Shown in pieces: positions 1 through 9,144 of a stretch of 64,000 nt of DNA. The stretch spans positions 1 through 64,000 of the forward strand of contig CACNWH010000001.1 of NCBI GenBank assembly GCA_902624105.1, given 5' to 3'. This DNA comes from an uncultured Prochlorococcus sp. GTDB lineage: Bacteria; Cyanobacteriota; Cyanobacteriia; PCC-6307; Cyanobiaceae. A program made the translations under genes and the position numbers. The notes beneath the pieces are model-generated. The model was given only the letters and a program-made list of their open reading frames with translations, was not told the origin of the DNA and made no database searches. Within the stretch, counting starts at the first letter, position 1. Each line of letters begins with the position of its first letter.

Positions 1-526
1 TGATAAACATGGACAAAATCATTTTGATATCGTCAGTGCTTTTATTAAGTCTATAAGAGGTTCTGATCCTGATGCTACTCTATATTGGCTAGCAAATATG
101 ATTGAAGCGGGTGAGGATCCAAACTACATTTTCAGAAGATTATTGATTTCAGCAAGTGAAGATATTGGTTTAGCTGACCCTAATGCAATAGTAGTTGTAA
201 ATTCATGTTATGTGGCATTTGAGAAGGTAGGTTATCCAGAAGGTTATTATTTTCTTTCACAAGCATCGTTATTTTTAGCAATTTCCCCAAAAAGTAATAG
301 TACAAAATATGTATTTAATGCTATTGAGAAAGTAAGATCAAATAAATTATCTTTAGTGCCAGACCATTTGAAATATAAATCAAAAACTTATAAAAATCCC
401 CATGATCATAAGAAAAATGATCTAGTTCAAAAATATATGCCAGATAATCTTATTAACGATAAAATCTGGCATCCTAATAAAAGTGATTGGGAGTACTATA
501 AGAATCATTCAATTTCTGATTTATAA
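1..526 (+). CDS. rarA: RarA/MgsA-type AAA+ ATPase, C-terminal part (5' end outside window)
   Basis: The reading frame is open from base 2, so this is the 3' end of a gene that begins upstream. The visible part has the conserved C-terminal signature of RarA (MgsA/WRNIP1) clamp-loader-like ATPases: FIKSIRGSDPDATLYWLA, then a stretch around ASEDIGLADPNA. RarA family proteins act at stalled replication forks and on SSB-coated DNA ends. The ATPase domain itself is not visible. The stop codon overlaps the convergent phosphopantetheinyl transferase gene by 6 bases. Family identity is confident; cellular role is inferred from the family. Confidence 0.88.
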   Translation, partial: DKHGQNHFDIVSAFIKSIRGSDPDATLYWLANMIEAGEDPNYIFRRLLISASEDIGLADPNAIVVVNSCYVAFEKVGYPEGYYFLSQASLFLAISPKSNSTKYVFNAIEKVRSNKLSLVPDHLKYKSKTYKNPHDHKKNDLVQKYMPDNLINDKIWHPNKSDWEYYKNHSISDL

Positions 527-1168
527 ATTACTACAAATTATTGTTGGTGGGTGAAATAAATTTTTGTTTTTATAGGCTATCGAAATAATCCAATCTAAGA
601 AAGGTAATTGAGTTAAATTTAATTTAATCTTCTTGCTGTTATGGTACAAATTCTCTTTATCCATTCCATATCTCCATTCCATTATATCTTTTGATAATTT
701 TCCTCTATCAAATTTTATAGCTGCTTCAATAGCACTCCATTCTTTCAGGATTAAATATTTGTTCAGATTAGAATTTATAATATTTTCTTGTCGGAAATAT
801 TTTTTTGCTAGTGATTTATAATCAAAATCTCTATCAGATCTTTCGATATCAATACCAATCTTTTTATGATGCCAGCAAATTATAAAAGCATCTTTACAAT
901 GACTTATACTGATAAATCCCATCCCAATAGGTAGTTTCGGAGGCTCTCCTGGAGGTGCAATAATAGGAACTCTAATTGGCTCAATTTCAAAAAGTGCTGA
1001 TAAAGCATCTCTCATGTAATGTCTTGTTTCTAAAAATATTTTTGCTCTTGATTTAGAAAGCTTTGAAGCAATTCGTAATTCATTAGAAGTTGAGATATGT
1101 GTTAAGTAACCCATCTTATATAACCAAATTTTTGGTAAATTATTCGGATAGTTATCTATTATGTTCAA
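521..1168 (-). CDS. 4'-phosphopantetheinyl transferase (Sfp/HetI type)
   Basis: Transfers phosphopantetheine from CoA to acyl carrier protein. The 215-residue protein has the PPTase motifs SISHC (about 87-91) and IGIDIE (104-109, with the metal-binding Asp and Glu). The third motif reads KEWSAIEAAIK (142-152), where Ile occupies the position of the usual Lys in WxxKEA. The start is TTG at 1168, chosen because the N-terminal LPKIWLY stretch fits the family; the first ATG lies at codon 19. This TTG overlaps the ATG of the divergent peroxiredoxin gene by one base. It probably activates the ACP used by the fab genes near 60-62 kb. Confidence 0.85.
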   Translation of the reverse strand: MNIIDNYPNNLPKIWLYKMGYLTHISTSNELRIASKLSKSRAKIFLETRHYMRDALSALFEIEPIRVPIIAPPGEPPKLPIGMGFISISHCKDAFIICWHHKKIGIDIERSDRDFDYKSLAKKYFRQENIINSNLNKYLILKEWSAIEAAIKFDRGKLSKDIMEWRYGMDKENLYHNSKKIKLNLTQLPFLDWIISIAYKNKNLFHPPTIICSNL

Positions 1169-1635
1169 TGGTTCTTCAAATTGGTGATAAGGCGCCTCAA
1201 TTTACCTTAAAGGATGCTTTTGAGAAAGAAATATCTTTAAGTAATTTTCAAGGTAAAAGAGTAATAATTTATTTTTATCCTAAGGATAATACACCTGGAT
1301 GTACGAAAGAAGCATGCAATTTTAAAGACAATTGGGATATTATTCAAAAAAATAATATAGTTGTCTTAGGTATAAGTAAAGATAATTCATCATCTCATCA
1401 AAAATTTTTAGATAAATTTGAACTCCCATTTATACTTTTAACAGATCCAGTACCTTGTAAAGTTGCATCTGATTATGAAAGTTATGGTTTAAAGAAATTT
1501 ATGGGCAAAGAATATATGGGTATGATCAGAAACACATTTGTCGTTGATCCTAGCGGCAATATTGAGAAAATATATACCAAGGTTAAGGCAGCAATTATGG
1601 CTGACCATATTATTACTGATTTGCAATTATCTTGA
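1168..1635 (+). CDS. bcp: Peroxiredoxin, Bcp/PrxQ family
   Basis: Thiol peroxidase of 155 residues that reduces hydroperoxides using thioredoxin. The thioredoxin-fold active site FYPKDNTPGCTKEACNF carries the peroxidatic Cys at 45 and the likely resolving Cys at 50, the five-residue spacing typical of the PrxQ/Bcp subgroup. The frame is open further upstream to 1090, but the ATG at 1168 gives the family-standard N terminus (MVLQIGDKAPQFTL). It is divergent from the PPTase gene with overlapping start codons, so its promoter must lie inside that gene. Confidence 0.92.
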   Translation: MVLQIGDKAPQFTLKDAFEKEISLSNFQGKRVIIYFYPKDNTPGCTKEACNFKDNWDIIQKNNIVVLGISKDNSSSHQKFLDKFELPFILLTDPVPCKVASDYESYGLKKFMGKEYMGMIRNTFVVDPSGNIEKIYTKVKAAIMADHIITDLQLS

Positions 1636-1654
1636 GTTAATTTTCAAAAATAAT

Positions 1655-2335
1655 CTATTTTTTATTTAAAAATATCATTCCATTCATGACTAAATTTGGC
1701 TCTAATATAAAATTTTGTATATCTTTTTTTAATGAATTGCCTATTAAATTAGCATCTCCTCCACACAAAATTAATATGTCTTTTGTTCTATCAAATGATA
1801 TATTAATAACTCCTATTATTGAATTATAAACTCCACTCAGCATTGCATTCTTTGTTGATATTTCAAACTTATTCTTAGGAATAAATAGTTTGTTAGGGGA
1901 AACAAGATTCTTGGTATTTTGTTCCATAGATTTTAATTGTGTTGTAAAACCTGGAAATAATTGTCCTCCTAAAAAATTTCCTTGATTATCTACTTTTGTT
2001 ATCGATACTGTTGTCCCTAAGTCAACTATTAATAAGTTTTTTCTTAATTTATTTTCCATCATTCTTAATGCGGCAAAACAAGCTAAGGCTCTGTCAATTC
2101 CTATAAAATGAGGCATATTATTTAAATTTATTTCTTTGAGAGTAATTCTATTTTTATTTAATAAATCATTCGTAGGGTATTTCCCAACTGAAGCCCAAAT
2201 TAGATTTTTAAAATCAATATTTTTTGGAAGTTTCTCGTTAATTAATGTATGGCTAAATTCATATGAATTATTTTTCTTAAAAGCCCAATGAAATCTTGTA
2301 TTGCCGATGAGTAAATAATCAACAATATTCATCAT
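1655..2335 (-). CDS. coaX: Type III pantothenate kinase
   Basis: Phosphorylates pantothenate, the first step of CoA synthesis. The 226-residue protein has the ASKHA-type phosphate motif IVDLGTTVS (about 103-111) and the substrate-site motif GIDRALA (79-85), both diagnostic of CoaX. It ends 20 bases from the convergent bcp gene and starts 9 bases after cysH on the same strand, so cysH and coaX are probably co-transcribed. A second Met directly follows the chosen ATG, so the start is uncertain by one codon. Confidence 0.9.
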   Translation of the reverse strand: MMNIVDYLLIGNTRFHWAFKKNNSYEFSHTLINEKLPKNIDFKNLIWASVGKYPTNDLLNKNRITLKEINLNNMPHFIGIDRALACFAALRMMENKLRKNLLIVDLGTTVSITKVDNQGNFLGGQLFPGFTTQLKSMEQNTKNLVSPNKLFIPKNKFEISTKNAMLSGVYNSIIGVINISFDRTKDILILCGGDANLIGNSLKKDIQNFILEPNLVMNGMIFLNKK

Positions 2336-2343
2336 TGCTTATC

Positions 2344-3075
2344 TTAAATTTGATAATCATTAATATGTAGTCCGCATTCTTGCTTTATCCCCCCAAAACG
2401 TGTAGATCTACCCTTGGAATTAGATGATTCAGCAGAACTTGAATGCCAATCTCCAACAGTAGAATACCCTTTAGAAAAGAGAGGATGTTGCGGTAAGTTT
2501 TTTTCTTTCATGTAATAAAATATATCTTTTTGACTCCATCCAAGTAATGGTCTTATTGAGAGAGTATCCCTAATTAATTCTATAAATTTCATCTGGCTCC
2601 TATTTATAGTTTGTTGTGCTCTAACTCCGCTCCCCCAGCAATTGATAGAAAATTTTTTAAGGGCCTTATCTAAAGGATCAACTTTTCTTATTTGATGATA
2701 TTTATTGATATCGTCTTCTCTATTACTTTCCCATAATTTGCCATGAATTGCCTCCATATGAGCAGGTGATAACTCACTTTGAAGAATAGTAATATTTAAT
2801 GATAGTTTATTTATGAGTGTGTTGGCATATAAATAAGTTTCTTTTGGCAGGTATCCAGTATCTATCCAAAAAATTTTTACCTTATTTTTTAATGATGAAC
2901 TCTGGATTAAATGTAATAGAACTGAAGATTGAATTCCAAAACTTGTTGTAAAAGCTAAATTATTCTCAAATTTTTTTAAGCTCCACTCAAGTATTTCCAA
3001 AGAACTTAACTTTATAAGTTCTTCGTTAAATTTTTCTAAATTATATTTAGTTGTTTTTACAGGTTTGGGATCCAT
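2344..3075 (-). CDS. cysH: Phosphoadenylyl-sulfate (PAPS) reductase
   Basis: Reduces activated sulfate to sulfite for cysteine synthesis. The 243-residue protein contains the PP-loop-like TTSFGIQSS, TGYLPKETY, GVRAQQ, and the C-terminal ECGLH with its catalytic Cys at 234. There are no paired cysteines for a 4Fe-4S cluster, so the sequence fits the thioredoxin-dependent PAPS reductase type rather than the APS reductase type. It forms a likely two-gene unit with coaX and works in the same pathway as cysK at 35.8 kb. Confidence 0.92.
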   Translation of the reverse strand: MDPKPVKTTKYNLEKFNEELIKLSSLEILEWSLKKFENNLAFTTSFGIQSSVLLHLIQSSSLKNKVKIFWIDTGYLPKETYLYANTLINKLSLNITILQSELSPAHMEAIHGKLWESNREDDINKYHQIRKVDPLDKALKKFSINCWGSGVRAQQTINRSQMKFIELIRDTLSIRPLLGWSQKDIFYYMKEKNLPQHPLFSKGYSTVGDWHSSSAESSNSKGRSTRFGGIKQECGLHINDYQI

Positions 3076-3169
3076 TTGTTGGTAGTATTGTAATTTTAGT
3101 AAATCACACTCGAATTAAAACATATTCGTTTACCTTAATAATACATATACGACTATTTATAACTATTAA

Positions 3170-4345
3170 ATGAATAATATAAAAAAACCAATAGTAATAG
3201 TTGGCAGTGGCTTCGGAGGTATAAATGCTGCTTTACATTTGAGAAATAATAATGATGATTTTTCAATATTAGTTATTGATTCAAAAACAAACTTTGAATT
3301 TAAACCATTGTTATATGAAGTTTTCAGCAGTGAAATTAAATCTTGGGAAGTTAATCCAACTTTTGATTCTATTTATGCAAATTCTGGAATAACTTTTATA
3401 AGAAACCATGTTCAATTTATTGATTTCGATAGAAATTTATTGATTCTTCAAGATGATTTAAAAGTTGAGTTTGAATATTTAGTTCTGGCCACAGGTTCAT
3501 CTCCGAATGATTTTTCAATTAAAGGAGTTAAAGAGTATTGTTCATATTTTAATACGAATAAAGATCGACTCAATTTAAAAAAATCTTTAGCAAAACCTAC
3601 TTCTGTTGGAACAAATAATAAAATTTTTATTGTTGGAGCAGGCCCTTCAGGAGTAGAGCTAGCTTGCAAAGTGCGAGATTTATATAAATTAAAGTTTGAA
3701 ATTTATATTATTGAGAAAACTTCAGAGATTTTAAACAATAGCAAGAGTTTTAATAAAGAGGAGGCTGAAAAGACTATTGAAAGAAAGAATATAAATTTAA
3801 TAAAAAATTGTTCAGTTATTGAAATTACTGATGAAGAAATCTCCTTAATTAATAATTTTAATCAAGTAGAGAAATTTTCATATTTTGAGGTAATTTGGAC
3901 AGCTGGAATTAAACCTAATTTGCCAGAATTTAATAAGCAAATCCAAAGAAATAATAATAAGATTTTAATTAATAATCAGCTTCAATTAAAAGAATTCCCA
4001 AATGTTTTCGCTATAGGAGACATTTCGCAAATAGAAAATAATAATAGTATGCCTGTGACTGCTCAAGTCGCTATGCAGCAGGGAGAACATGTAGCTCTTA
4101 ATTTAAAATTACTAATTAATAATGAAAAATTATTGCCTTTTAAATTTAATGACATTGGAGAGATGATGAGTTTAGGGATAGGGAAGGCCTCTATCTCTGG
4201 ACTTGGTTTAACTATCTCAGGAGAATTAGCATTCGATCTTAGGAGGATAATCTATGCTTCGAAAATGCCAAAAATTAGGAAAAGTCTGAAGTCTACTGCA
4301 TCTTGGTTTTTAGAGAAGAAATCAATTTTTAAGGGTATATTGTAA
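3170..4345 (+). CDS. ndbB: Type II NAD(P)H dehydrogenase (NDH-2-like)
   Basis: Single-subunit flavoprotein of 391 residues that would pass electrons from NAD(P)H to quinone without pumping protons. It has an N-terminal FAD-binding Rossmann motif (VGSGFGG, 11-17), a second dinucleotide motif (IVGAGPSGVELA), and an FAIGD motif near the C-terminal third that contacts FAD. The C-terminal amphipathic segment fits peripheral membrane attachment. It is divergent from cysH, with about 95 bases between. Assignment as NDH-2 is by family resemblance; related ferredoxin-type reductases are possible. Confidence 0.8.
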   Translation: MNNIKKPIVIVGSGFGGINAALHLRNNNDDFSILVIDSKTNFEFKPLLYEVFSSEIKSWEVNPTFDSIYANSGITFIRNHVQFIDFDRNLLILQDDLKVEFEYLVLATGSSPNDFSIKGVKEYCSYFNTNKDRLNLKKSLAKPTSVGTNNKIFIVGAGPSGVELACKVRDLYKLKFEIYIIEKTSEILNNSKSFNKEEAEKTIERKNINLIKNCSVIEITDEEISLINNFNQVEKFSYFEVIWTAGIKPNLPEFNKQIQRNNNKILINNQLQLKEFPNVFAIGDISQIENNNSMPVTAQVAMQQGEHVALNLKLLINNEKLLPFKFNDIGEMMSLGIGKASISGLGLTISGELAFDLRRIIYASKMPKIRKSLKSTASWFLEKKSIFKGIL

Positions 4346-4410
4346 AAGGGGTATAAATTACAAGAATTTTTTTATATCCTTAGAGCTATATTTAGTGAAA
4401 CGCCAAAAAT

Positions 4411-6219
4411 ATGAATCTAGTTATTCTTCTAAATGAAAATTATGAAGCCTTGATAACGATATTAGTTTTATGCTTATCTATTTTTTTATTTATTAGAAAT
4501 ACAATAGTTCCTGAATTGACAGGATTATTATGCGTAGCAATTTTTATTGTTACGGGAGTTTTATCACCTCAAAAAGCCTTGTCTGGATTTGGAAGTCCTT
4601 CTTTAATCACACTGATGGGATTATTTTCAATTTCATCTGCATTAGTTAAGAGTGGTTCTTTTGATCGGGTAAGAGAATTATTAGCTTCTGAAAGTATTAA
4701 AACTTCTAAAAGATTTATCACATTATTAGCGTTAGTAGTTGCACCTATTTCAGGAATTGTTCCAAATACTCCATTAGTTGCTTCGCTTTTGCCGCTTGCT
4801 GAAGGGTGGTGTATGAAAAGAAATATTTCACCTTCAAAAGTACTTCTACCATTATCATTTTCAGTGTTGCTTGGAGGAACCATAACTCTTTTAGGTAGTT
4901 CAGTAAACCTTCTCGTGAGTGATATTAGCGAGCAATTAGGCTATGGAGCTTTAGAACTATTTAGTATTACCAAGATTGGTATTCCAGTATGGATTATTGG
5001 TACCGCTTATTTATTAATTGTTTCTGATTCTTTACTTCCTGATAGAGGAATAAGTACTTCTTTAACAAATAATGTTAATTTAAATAATTATTGCACTGAA
5101 GTCACTATTCCTTCGGATTCAAAATTGGTTGGCCAATCAATTCGAAATAGTAGATTGCAAAGAAGATTTGATGTGGATGTTATCCAACTCCAAAGGAATG
5201 GTAAAACAATTCTTCCTCCTCTAGCTGATAGAAAAATTGAACCTGATGATAGGTTATTAATAAGAGTTACTCGTTCAGATTTATTAAGATTAGAGCAAGA
5301 ACGAACTATTTTATTAGCTGAAAAAAGAGAAACAAATAGAAATGATAATTTTATAGATTCTTCTGAAGGTACTAAGACTTTTGAATCTTTACTGCCTGCA
5401 GGTTCAACTTTAGCAGGTGCAAGTTTAAGAGAATTAAGATTTAGGCAGAGATATAATGCGACTGTTTTGGCCTTAAGAAGGGGGCGACAGACAATTCAAG
5501 AAAGATTAGGTCAATGTATCCTTAGGGCTGGGGATGTATTGTTAATACAAGCGCCCTTAGATTCTATTAGGGGCTTACAAACTAGTAATGACTTGCTTGT
5601 GTTAGATCAGGTTGAAGATGACCTTCCTGTATTGAGAAAAAAACCAATAGCAATAGCTATTGCTATTCTCATGATTATTTTACCATCTACTACTAATATC
5701 CCTCTCGTTGGATCTGTCCTTTTAGCTGTAATTGCTATGGTTATTTTTGGTTGTTTGCGACCTGCTGAAATTAAAAGATCTATTAGGTTAGATGTTCTTT
5801 TATTATTGGGATCACTATCAAGTTTTAGCGTAGCGATTCAAACTTCAGGTTTGGCTGATTTAATAGTTTTAAATTTAAATTTTTTATTGTCAGGACTTTC
5901 TTTATATTCTGCTTTGCTTGTTATTTTTATATTTACTGTAGTCATTACGCAATTTCTTAGTAATGCTGCTTCAGTGGCCTTAATTTTGCCTGTTGCAATT
6001 CAATTCTCTCCCAATCTTGGAATTTCGACAAATGCGATTGTCATTACTGTTTTATTTGCTGCAAGCCAATCTTTTTTAACTCCAATGGGTTATCAAACAA
6101 ATTTAATGGTTTATGGCCCAGGAAGGTATAAATTCTTTGATATCGCAAAATATGGTATAGGATTAACTATTATAATGTCATTAATCATCCCTGCTTTAAT
6201 AATAATCAATTACAGTTAA
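4411..6219 (+). CDS. SLC13/DASS-type permease with central RCK_C (TrkA-C) domains
   Basis: Membrane transporter of 602 residues. N-terminal and C-terminal blocks of hydrophobic helices enclose a soluble region (about 220-390) with two TrkA-C-like repeats, recognisable from LVGQSIRNSRLQRRF and LAGASLRELRFRQRY and the two closing DDRLLIR/AGDVLLIQ stretches. This layout is known from anion transporters (sulfate or dicarboxylate) with ligand-sensing domains. Only 12 bases separate it from ktrB, suggesting an operon of three ion-transport genes. The substrate cannot be read from the sequence; sulfate and sodium-coupled anions are candidates. Confidence 0.82.
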   Translation: MNLVILLNENYEALITILVLCLSIFLFIRNTIVPELTGLLCVAIFIVTGVLSPQKALSGFGSPSLITLMGLFSISSALVKSGSFDRVRELLASESIKTSKRFITLLALVVAPISGIVPNTPLVASLLPLAEGWCMKRNISPSKVLLPLSFSVLLGGTITLLGSSVNLLVSDISEQLGYGALELFSITKIGIPVWIIGTAYLLIVSDSLLPDRGISTSLTNNVNLNNYCTEVTIPSDSKLVGQSIRNSRLQRRFDVDVIQLQRNGKTILPPLADRKIEPDDRLLIRVTRSDLLRLEQERTILLAEKRETNRNDNFIDSSEGTKTFESLLPAGSTLAGASLRELRFRQRYNATVLALRRGRQTIQERLGQCILRAGDVLLIQAPLDSIRGLQTSNDLLVLDQVEDDLPVLRKKPIAIAIAILMIILPSTTNIPLVGSVLLAVIAMVIFGCLRPAEIKRSIRLDVLLLLGSLSSFSVAIQTSGLADLIVLNLNFLLSGLSLYSALLVIFIFTVVITQFLSNAASVALILPVAIQFSPNLGISTNAIVITVLFAASQSFLTPMGYQTNLMVYGPGRYKFFDIAKYGIGLTIIMSLIIPALIIINYS

Positions 6220-6231
6220 TCATTTTTAAAA

Positions 6232-7635
6232 GTGAAATTTGATATTTTAATAATTAAATTAAAAGATTTTTATAAAAAGCTAACAATACCTCAGTTCACT
6301 ATTATCACTGGGTTTATAATAATTTGCCTTGGGACTTTAATACTAAGTTCACCTTTATGTTCTAGTAGTGATGTTGGCATCTGGGAAGCATTTTTTACTG
6401 CTACATCAGCAATTACCGTAACTGGTTTAACAGTAATTGATATTGAAAAAGATTTAACAGTTTTAGGTCAAATATTTTTAGCATTTATGCTTTTGTCTGG
6501 CGGTTTAGGTCTAATGGCAATAACTACCTTCCTTCAAGGTTTTGTAGTTAAAGGAGCCAAGTTAAGAACAAGACTAGACAAAGGAAATACTCTTGATGAG
6601 TTTGGAGTTGGAGGTATTGGTAGAACCTTTAAAAGTATAACTATTACAGCTGCAGTAATAATTTGTGCAGGTTCTTTAATTTTATATTGTTTTGGATTTA
6701 TTGATATTTCCAATAAGTGGGAAAGACTATGGACTTCAATTTTTCATAGTATTTCTGCTTATAACAATGCTGGTTTCTCAATATGGTCTTCTAGTATGTA
6801 CGAATATAGAACAAATTTATTAGTAAATTTTGTATTTATTGCTTTAATAATTCTAGGAGGACTTGGATGGAGAGTCATAGATGATATTTGGAATAATAGA
6901 CATAATCTGAGATACAAGAAACTTAGTTTACACAGTAAGTTGGTACTGAGAACAACATTAACTTTAATAATATTTGGTTCTTTTGGTTTCTTCATTACAG
7001 AATCACTTTTGAATGGTAAGTTTTTTGATGATTTAAATTTTGGAGAGAGATTGTTGGCCTCTTTGTTTGAGACAGTGAGTGCAAGAACTGCTGGCTTTAC
7101 AAATTATTCAATATCCTTAAATACAATTTCAGATACTGGTATTTTGCTTTTGATGACATTAATGTTTATTGGTGCAAGTCCTGGCGGGACTGGAGGTGGA
7201 ATTAAAACAACAACTTTTATTGCATTAATGGCTGCAACAAGATCAACTTTGCGAGGGCAAAAGGACGTAATTATAAGTAATCGCTTAATTTCAGATAAAG
7301 TAATACTCAAAGCTGTAGGAATAACAGTGGGTTCTTTATTATTTGTTTTATTAATGGCAATGTTATTGAGTACAACAAATACATTTATTACTAAAGAAAA
7401 ATTTACATTTTTAGAGATGCTATTTACTTGTATTTCAGCTTTTGCAACAGTTGGATTTGATATTGGACTCACAATCAAGCTGAATCATTTTGGACAATTT
7501 ATTCTCATAGTTGGGATGTTTGTAGGTAGACTTGGAATCCTCTTATTTTTAAGCGCTCTTTGGGAGGCTCTCTATAAGAGTAGAATAAATAAACAAAAAC
7601 GTATTGGTTACCCTAAAGCTGATCTTTATGTTTAG
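6232..7635 (+). CDS. ktrB: KtrB/TrkH-type potassium transporter membrane subunit
   Basis: Pore-forming subunit of a Ktr-type K+ uptake system, 467 residues with about 8-10 hydrophobic helices. The repeated selectivity-filter-like stretches are visible: ATSAITVTGLTV, SAYNNAGFSI, SARTAGFTN and SAFATVGFDIG, each with the central Gly of the Trk/Ktr filter. Start is GTG at 6232, 12 bases after the preceding permease. Ktr systems are usually Na+-coupled, which fits a marine cell. The partner KtrA follows 18 bases downstream. Confidence 0.93.
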   Translation: MKFDILIIKLKDFYKKLTIPQFTIITGFIIICLGTLILSSPLCSSSDVGIWEAFFTATSAITVTGLTVIDIEKDLTVLGQIFLAFMLLSGGLGLMAITTFLQGFVVKGAKLRTRLDKGNTLDEFGVGGIGRTFKSITITAAVIICAGSLILYCFGFIDISNKWERLWTSIFHSISAYNNAGFSIWSSSMYEYRTNLLVNFVFIALIILGGLGWRVIDDIWNNRHNLRYKKLSLHSKLVLRTTLTLIIFGSFGFFITESLLNGKFFDDLNFGERLLASLFETVSARTAGFTNYSISLNTISDTGILLLMTLMFIGASPGGTGGGIKTTTFIALMAATRSTLRGQKDVIISNRLISDKVILKAVGITVGSLLFVLLMAMLLSTTNTFITKEKFTFLEMLFTCISAFATVGFDIGLTIKLNHFGQFILIVGMFVGRLGILLFLSALWEALYKSRINKQKRIGYPKADLYV

Positions 7636-7653
7636 TAATTACTGAATTTTATT

Positions 7654-8358
7654 ATGGTTGACTGGTGGCAATGGTCTCCTCAAAAAGAAAATGAAGCCCT
7701 AACATTCGCAGTTGTTGGAGTTGGGAGATTCGGAACGGCGGTTTGTCGAGAGCTTATTAATAATGGTGCAGATGTTTTAGCTGCTGATTATTCAGAAAAA
7801 GCTATTGATGATTTAAGACAGATAGAGCCAACTATTGAAGCAAGAGTTGTAGATTGTACCGATGAAGAATCTATGAAGGAATCTGGAATATTAGAGATGA
7901 ATACATTAGTTGTGGGAATTAGTGAGCCTATAGAAGCTAGTATTACGACAACTTTAATTGCGAAAGATAGTGATGGGACCAAGGTGAAAAGTGTTATTGC
8001 TAGAGCTACAAGTGATTTACATGAAAAGATGTTAATCAGAGTTGGTGCTGATAGAGTTGTTTTCCCCTCAAGGATGCAGGGTGAAAGGTTAGGTTTAGAG
8101 CTCGTAAGGCCTAACCTCATAGAGAGATTAGAATTAGATCATCAAACAGGCATAGACGAAATAACAGTGCCAGAGGATTTTATTGGTAGGTCTTTAAGGG
8201 ATCTAAATTTAAGAAAAAATTATCTTGTTAATGTCTTAGCTGCTGGCCCTGCTGATAATTTAAAAGTTAATCCGCCTGCTAAATATGTATTAGAGAGAGG
8301 GAATGTATTAGTTGTAATGGGATCTATGGAAGCACTCCAGAAATTACCTCAAACCTAA
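7654..8358 (+). CDS. ktrA: KtrA/TrkA-type regulatory subunit of potassium uptake
   Basis: Cytoplasmic gating ring protein of 234 residues. It has an RCK_N Rossmann domain with the nucleotide motif VGVGRFG (21-27) and a C-terminal RCK_C domain that starts near ITVPEDFIGRSLRDLNLR. It binds ATP/ADP or NAD(H) and controls the KtrB channel encoded just upstream. Same strand and short spacing with the previous two genes support one operon. Confidence 0.93.
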   Translation: MVDWWQWSPQKENEALTFAVVGVGRFGTAVCRELINNGADVLAADYSEKAIDDLRQIEPTIEARVVDCTDEESMKESGILEMNTLVVGISEPIEASITTTLIAKDSDGTKVKSVIARATSDLHEKMLIRVGADRVVFPSRMQGERLGLELVRPNLIERLELDHQTGIDEITVPEDFIGRSLRDLNLRKNYLVNVLAAGPADNLKVNPPAKYVLERGNVLVVMGSMEALQKLPQT

Positions 8359-8360
8359 AA

Positions 8361-8666
8361 TTAATTATTTAAATTTTTAAAATAACGTATTCTTTTGGGT
8401 GGACCTTTGAGTCTTTTGACACTTTGTTTTTCTAACTTATCTCTAAAAGTATCTGTATCAGTATTTAAGTTTGATTTAATTAAATCAGTTGGCTTATTAA
8501 TGTAGTTATTGATTCCTTGTTGAATCAAGACTTTCGCCATATTGCTTATAGTTCTAGATTCTTCTTCTGCTAACTCTGCTAATTGCTCACATAATGACTC
8601 GGGAAGCACTACTTGGATTCTTGGAGACTTTGGCTTTCCATTCGTTGAATTTTGCCTAGTGGCCAT
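8361..8666 (-). CDS. Small ribbon-helix-helix-like protein
   Basis: The 101-residue protein starts MATRQNSTNG and contains PRIQVVLPESLCEQLAELA followed by a second helix, EEESRTISNMAKVLIQQGI. This strand-helix-helix layout matches the CopG/Arc-type RHH fold, a DNA-binding dimer fold common in small regulators. The frame extends upstream to 8753, but the ATG at 8666 gives the expected RHH N terminus. No toxin partner is visible nearby. It is convergent with ktrA. DNA binding is inferred. Confidence 0.6.
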   Translation of the reverse strand: MATRQNSTNGKPKSPRIQVVLPESLCEQLAELAEEESRTISNMAKVLIQQGINNYINKPTDLIKSNLNTDTDTFRDKLEKQSVKRLKGPPKRIRYFKNLNN

Positions 8667-8773
8667 GAATAACAAATAATAACTGTTACTTATAAGTATA
8701 CACAATGAGTCAAGGATAGTATCTTTGTGTATAATATTAGGAAAGATGTTCATTACTTTTTAATGATTTGATC

Positions 8774-9112
8774 ATGAAAAATTCAGCAAGGGTAAATTCT
8801 AAGAAAGACTTAATTACTAGTCCAAGAAAAAAAAGATTGTTAAATTCAAAGAATTCACTCAAACAAAGTAGTGATGTTTTAGTTTCTGCTGTTATTAGTC
8901 CATATTTACTAACTCATTTACATCAAATCCTTCAAAAATCTGAATTGAATGCAAAGCAAGATGGACGATTATCTCATGCTGCAAACTTTGCAAAATTGAG
9001 AAAAGTTTTGTGTCTTGATGCGAGGAGTATGGAAGATGCATCGGCTAAAGAGATGAGAGAGTCTGAAAGTGATTTATTTTTTAATACAAAAAATACACAA
9101 AATGTGGCTTAA
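8774..9112 (+). CDS. Hypothetical protein, basic N terminus
   Basis: A 112-residue product of unknown function. The first 35 residues are rich in Lys, Arg and Ser (MKNSARVNSKKDL...), and the rest is helical and mixed-charge, with a central stretch SPYLLTHLHQILQKSELNAK. A TTG two codons upstream (8768) would add Met-Ile; the ATG at 8774 is preferred. It is divergent from the RHH-like gene and about 30 bases upstream of another small gene on the same strand. I do not recognise a family. Confidence 0.55.
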   Translation: MKNSARVNSKKDLITSPRKKRLLNSKNSLKQSSDVLVSAVISPYLLTHLHQILQKSELNAKQDGRLSHAANFAKLRKVLCLDARSMEDASAKEMRESESDLFFNTKNTQNVA

Positions 9113-9144
9113 ATAATATCCTAGTAAAAAAGATTTTTTATCAA

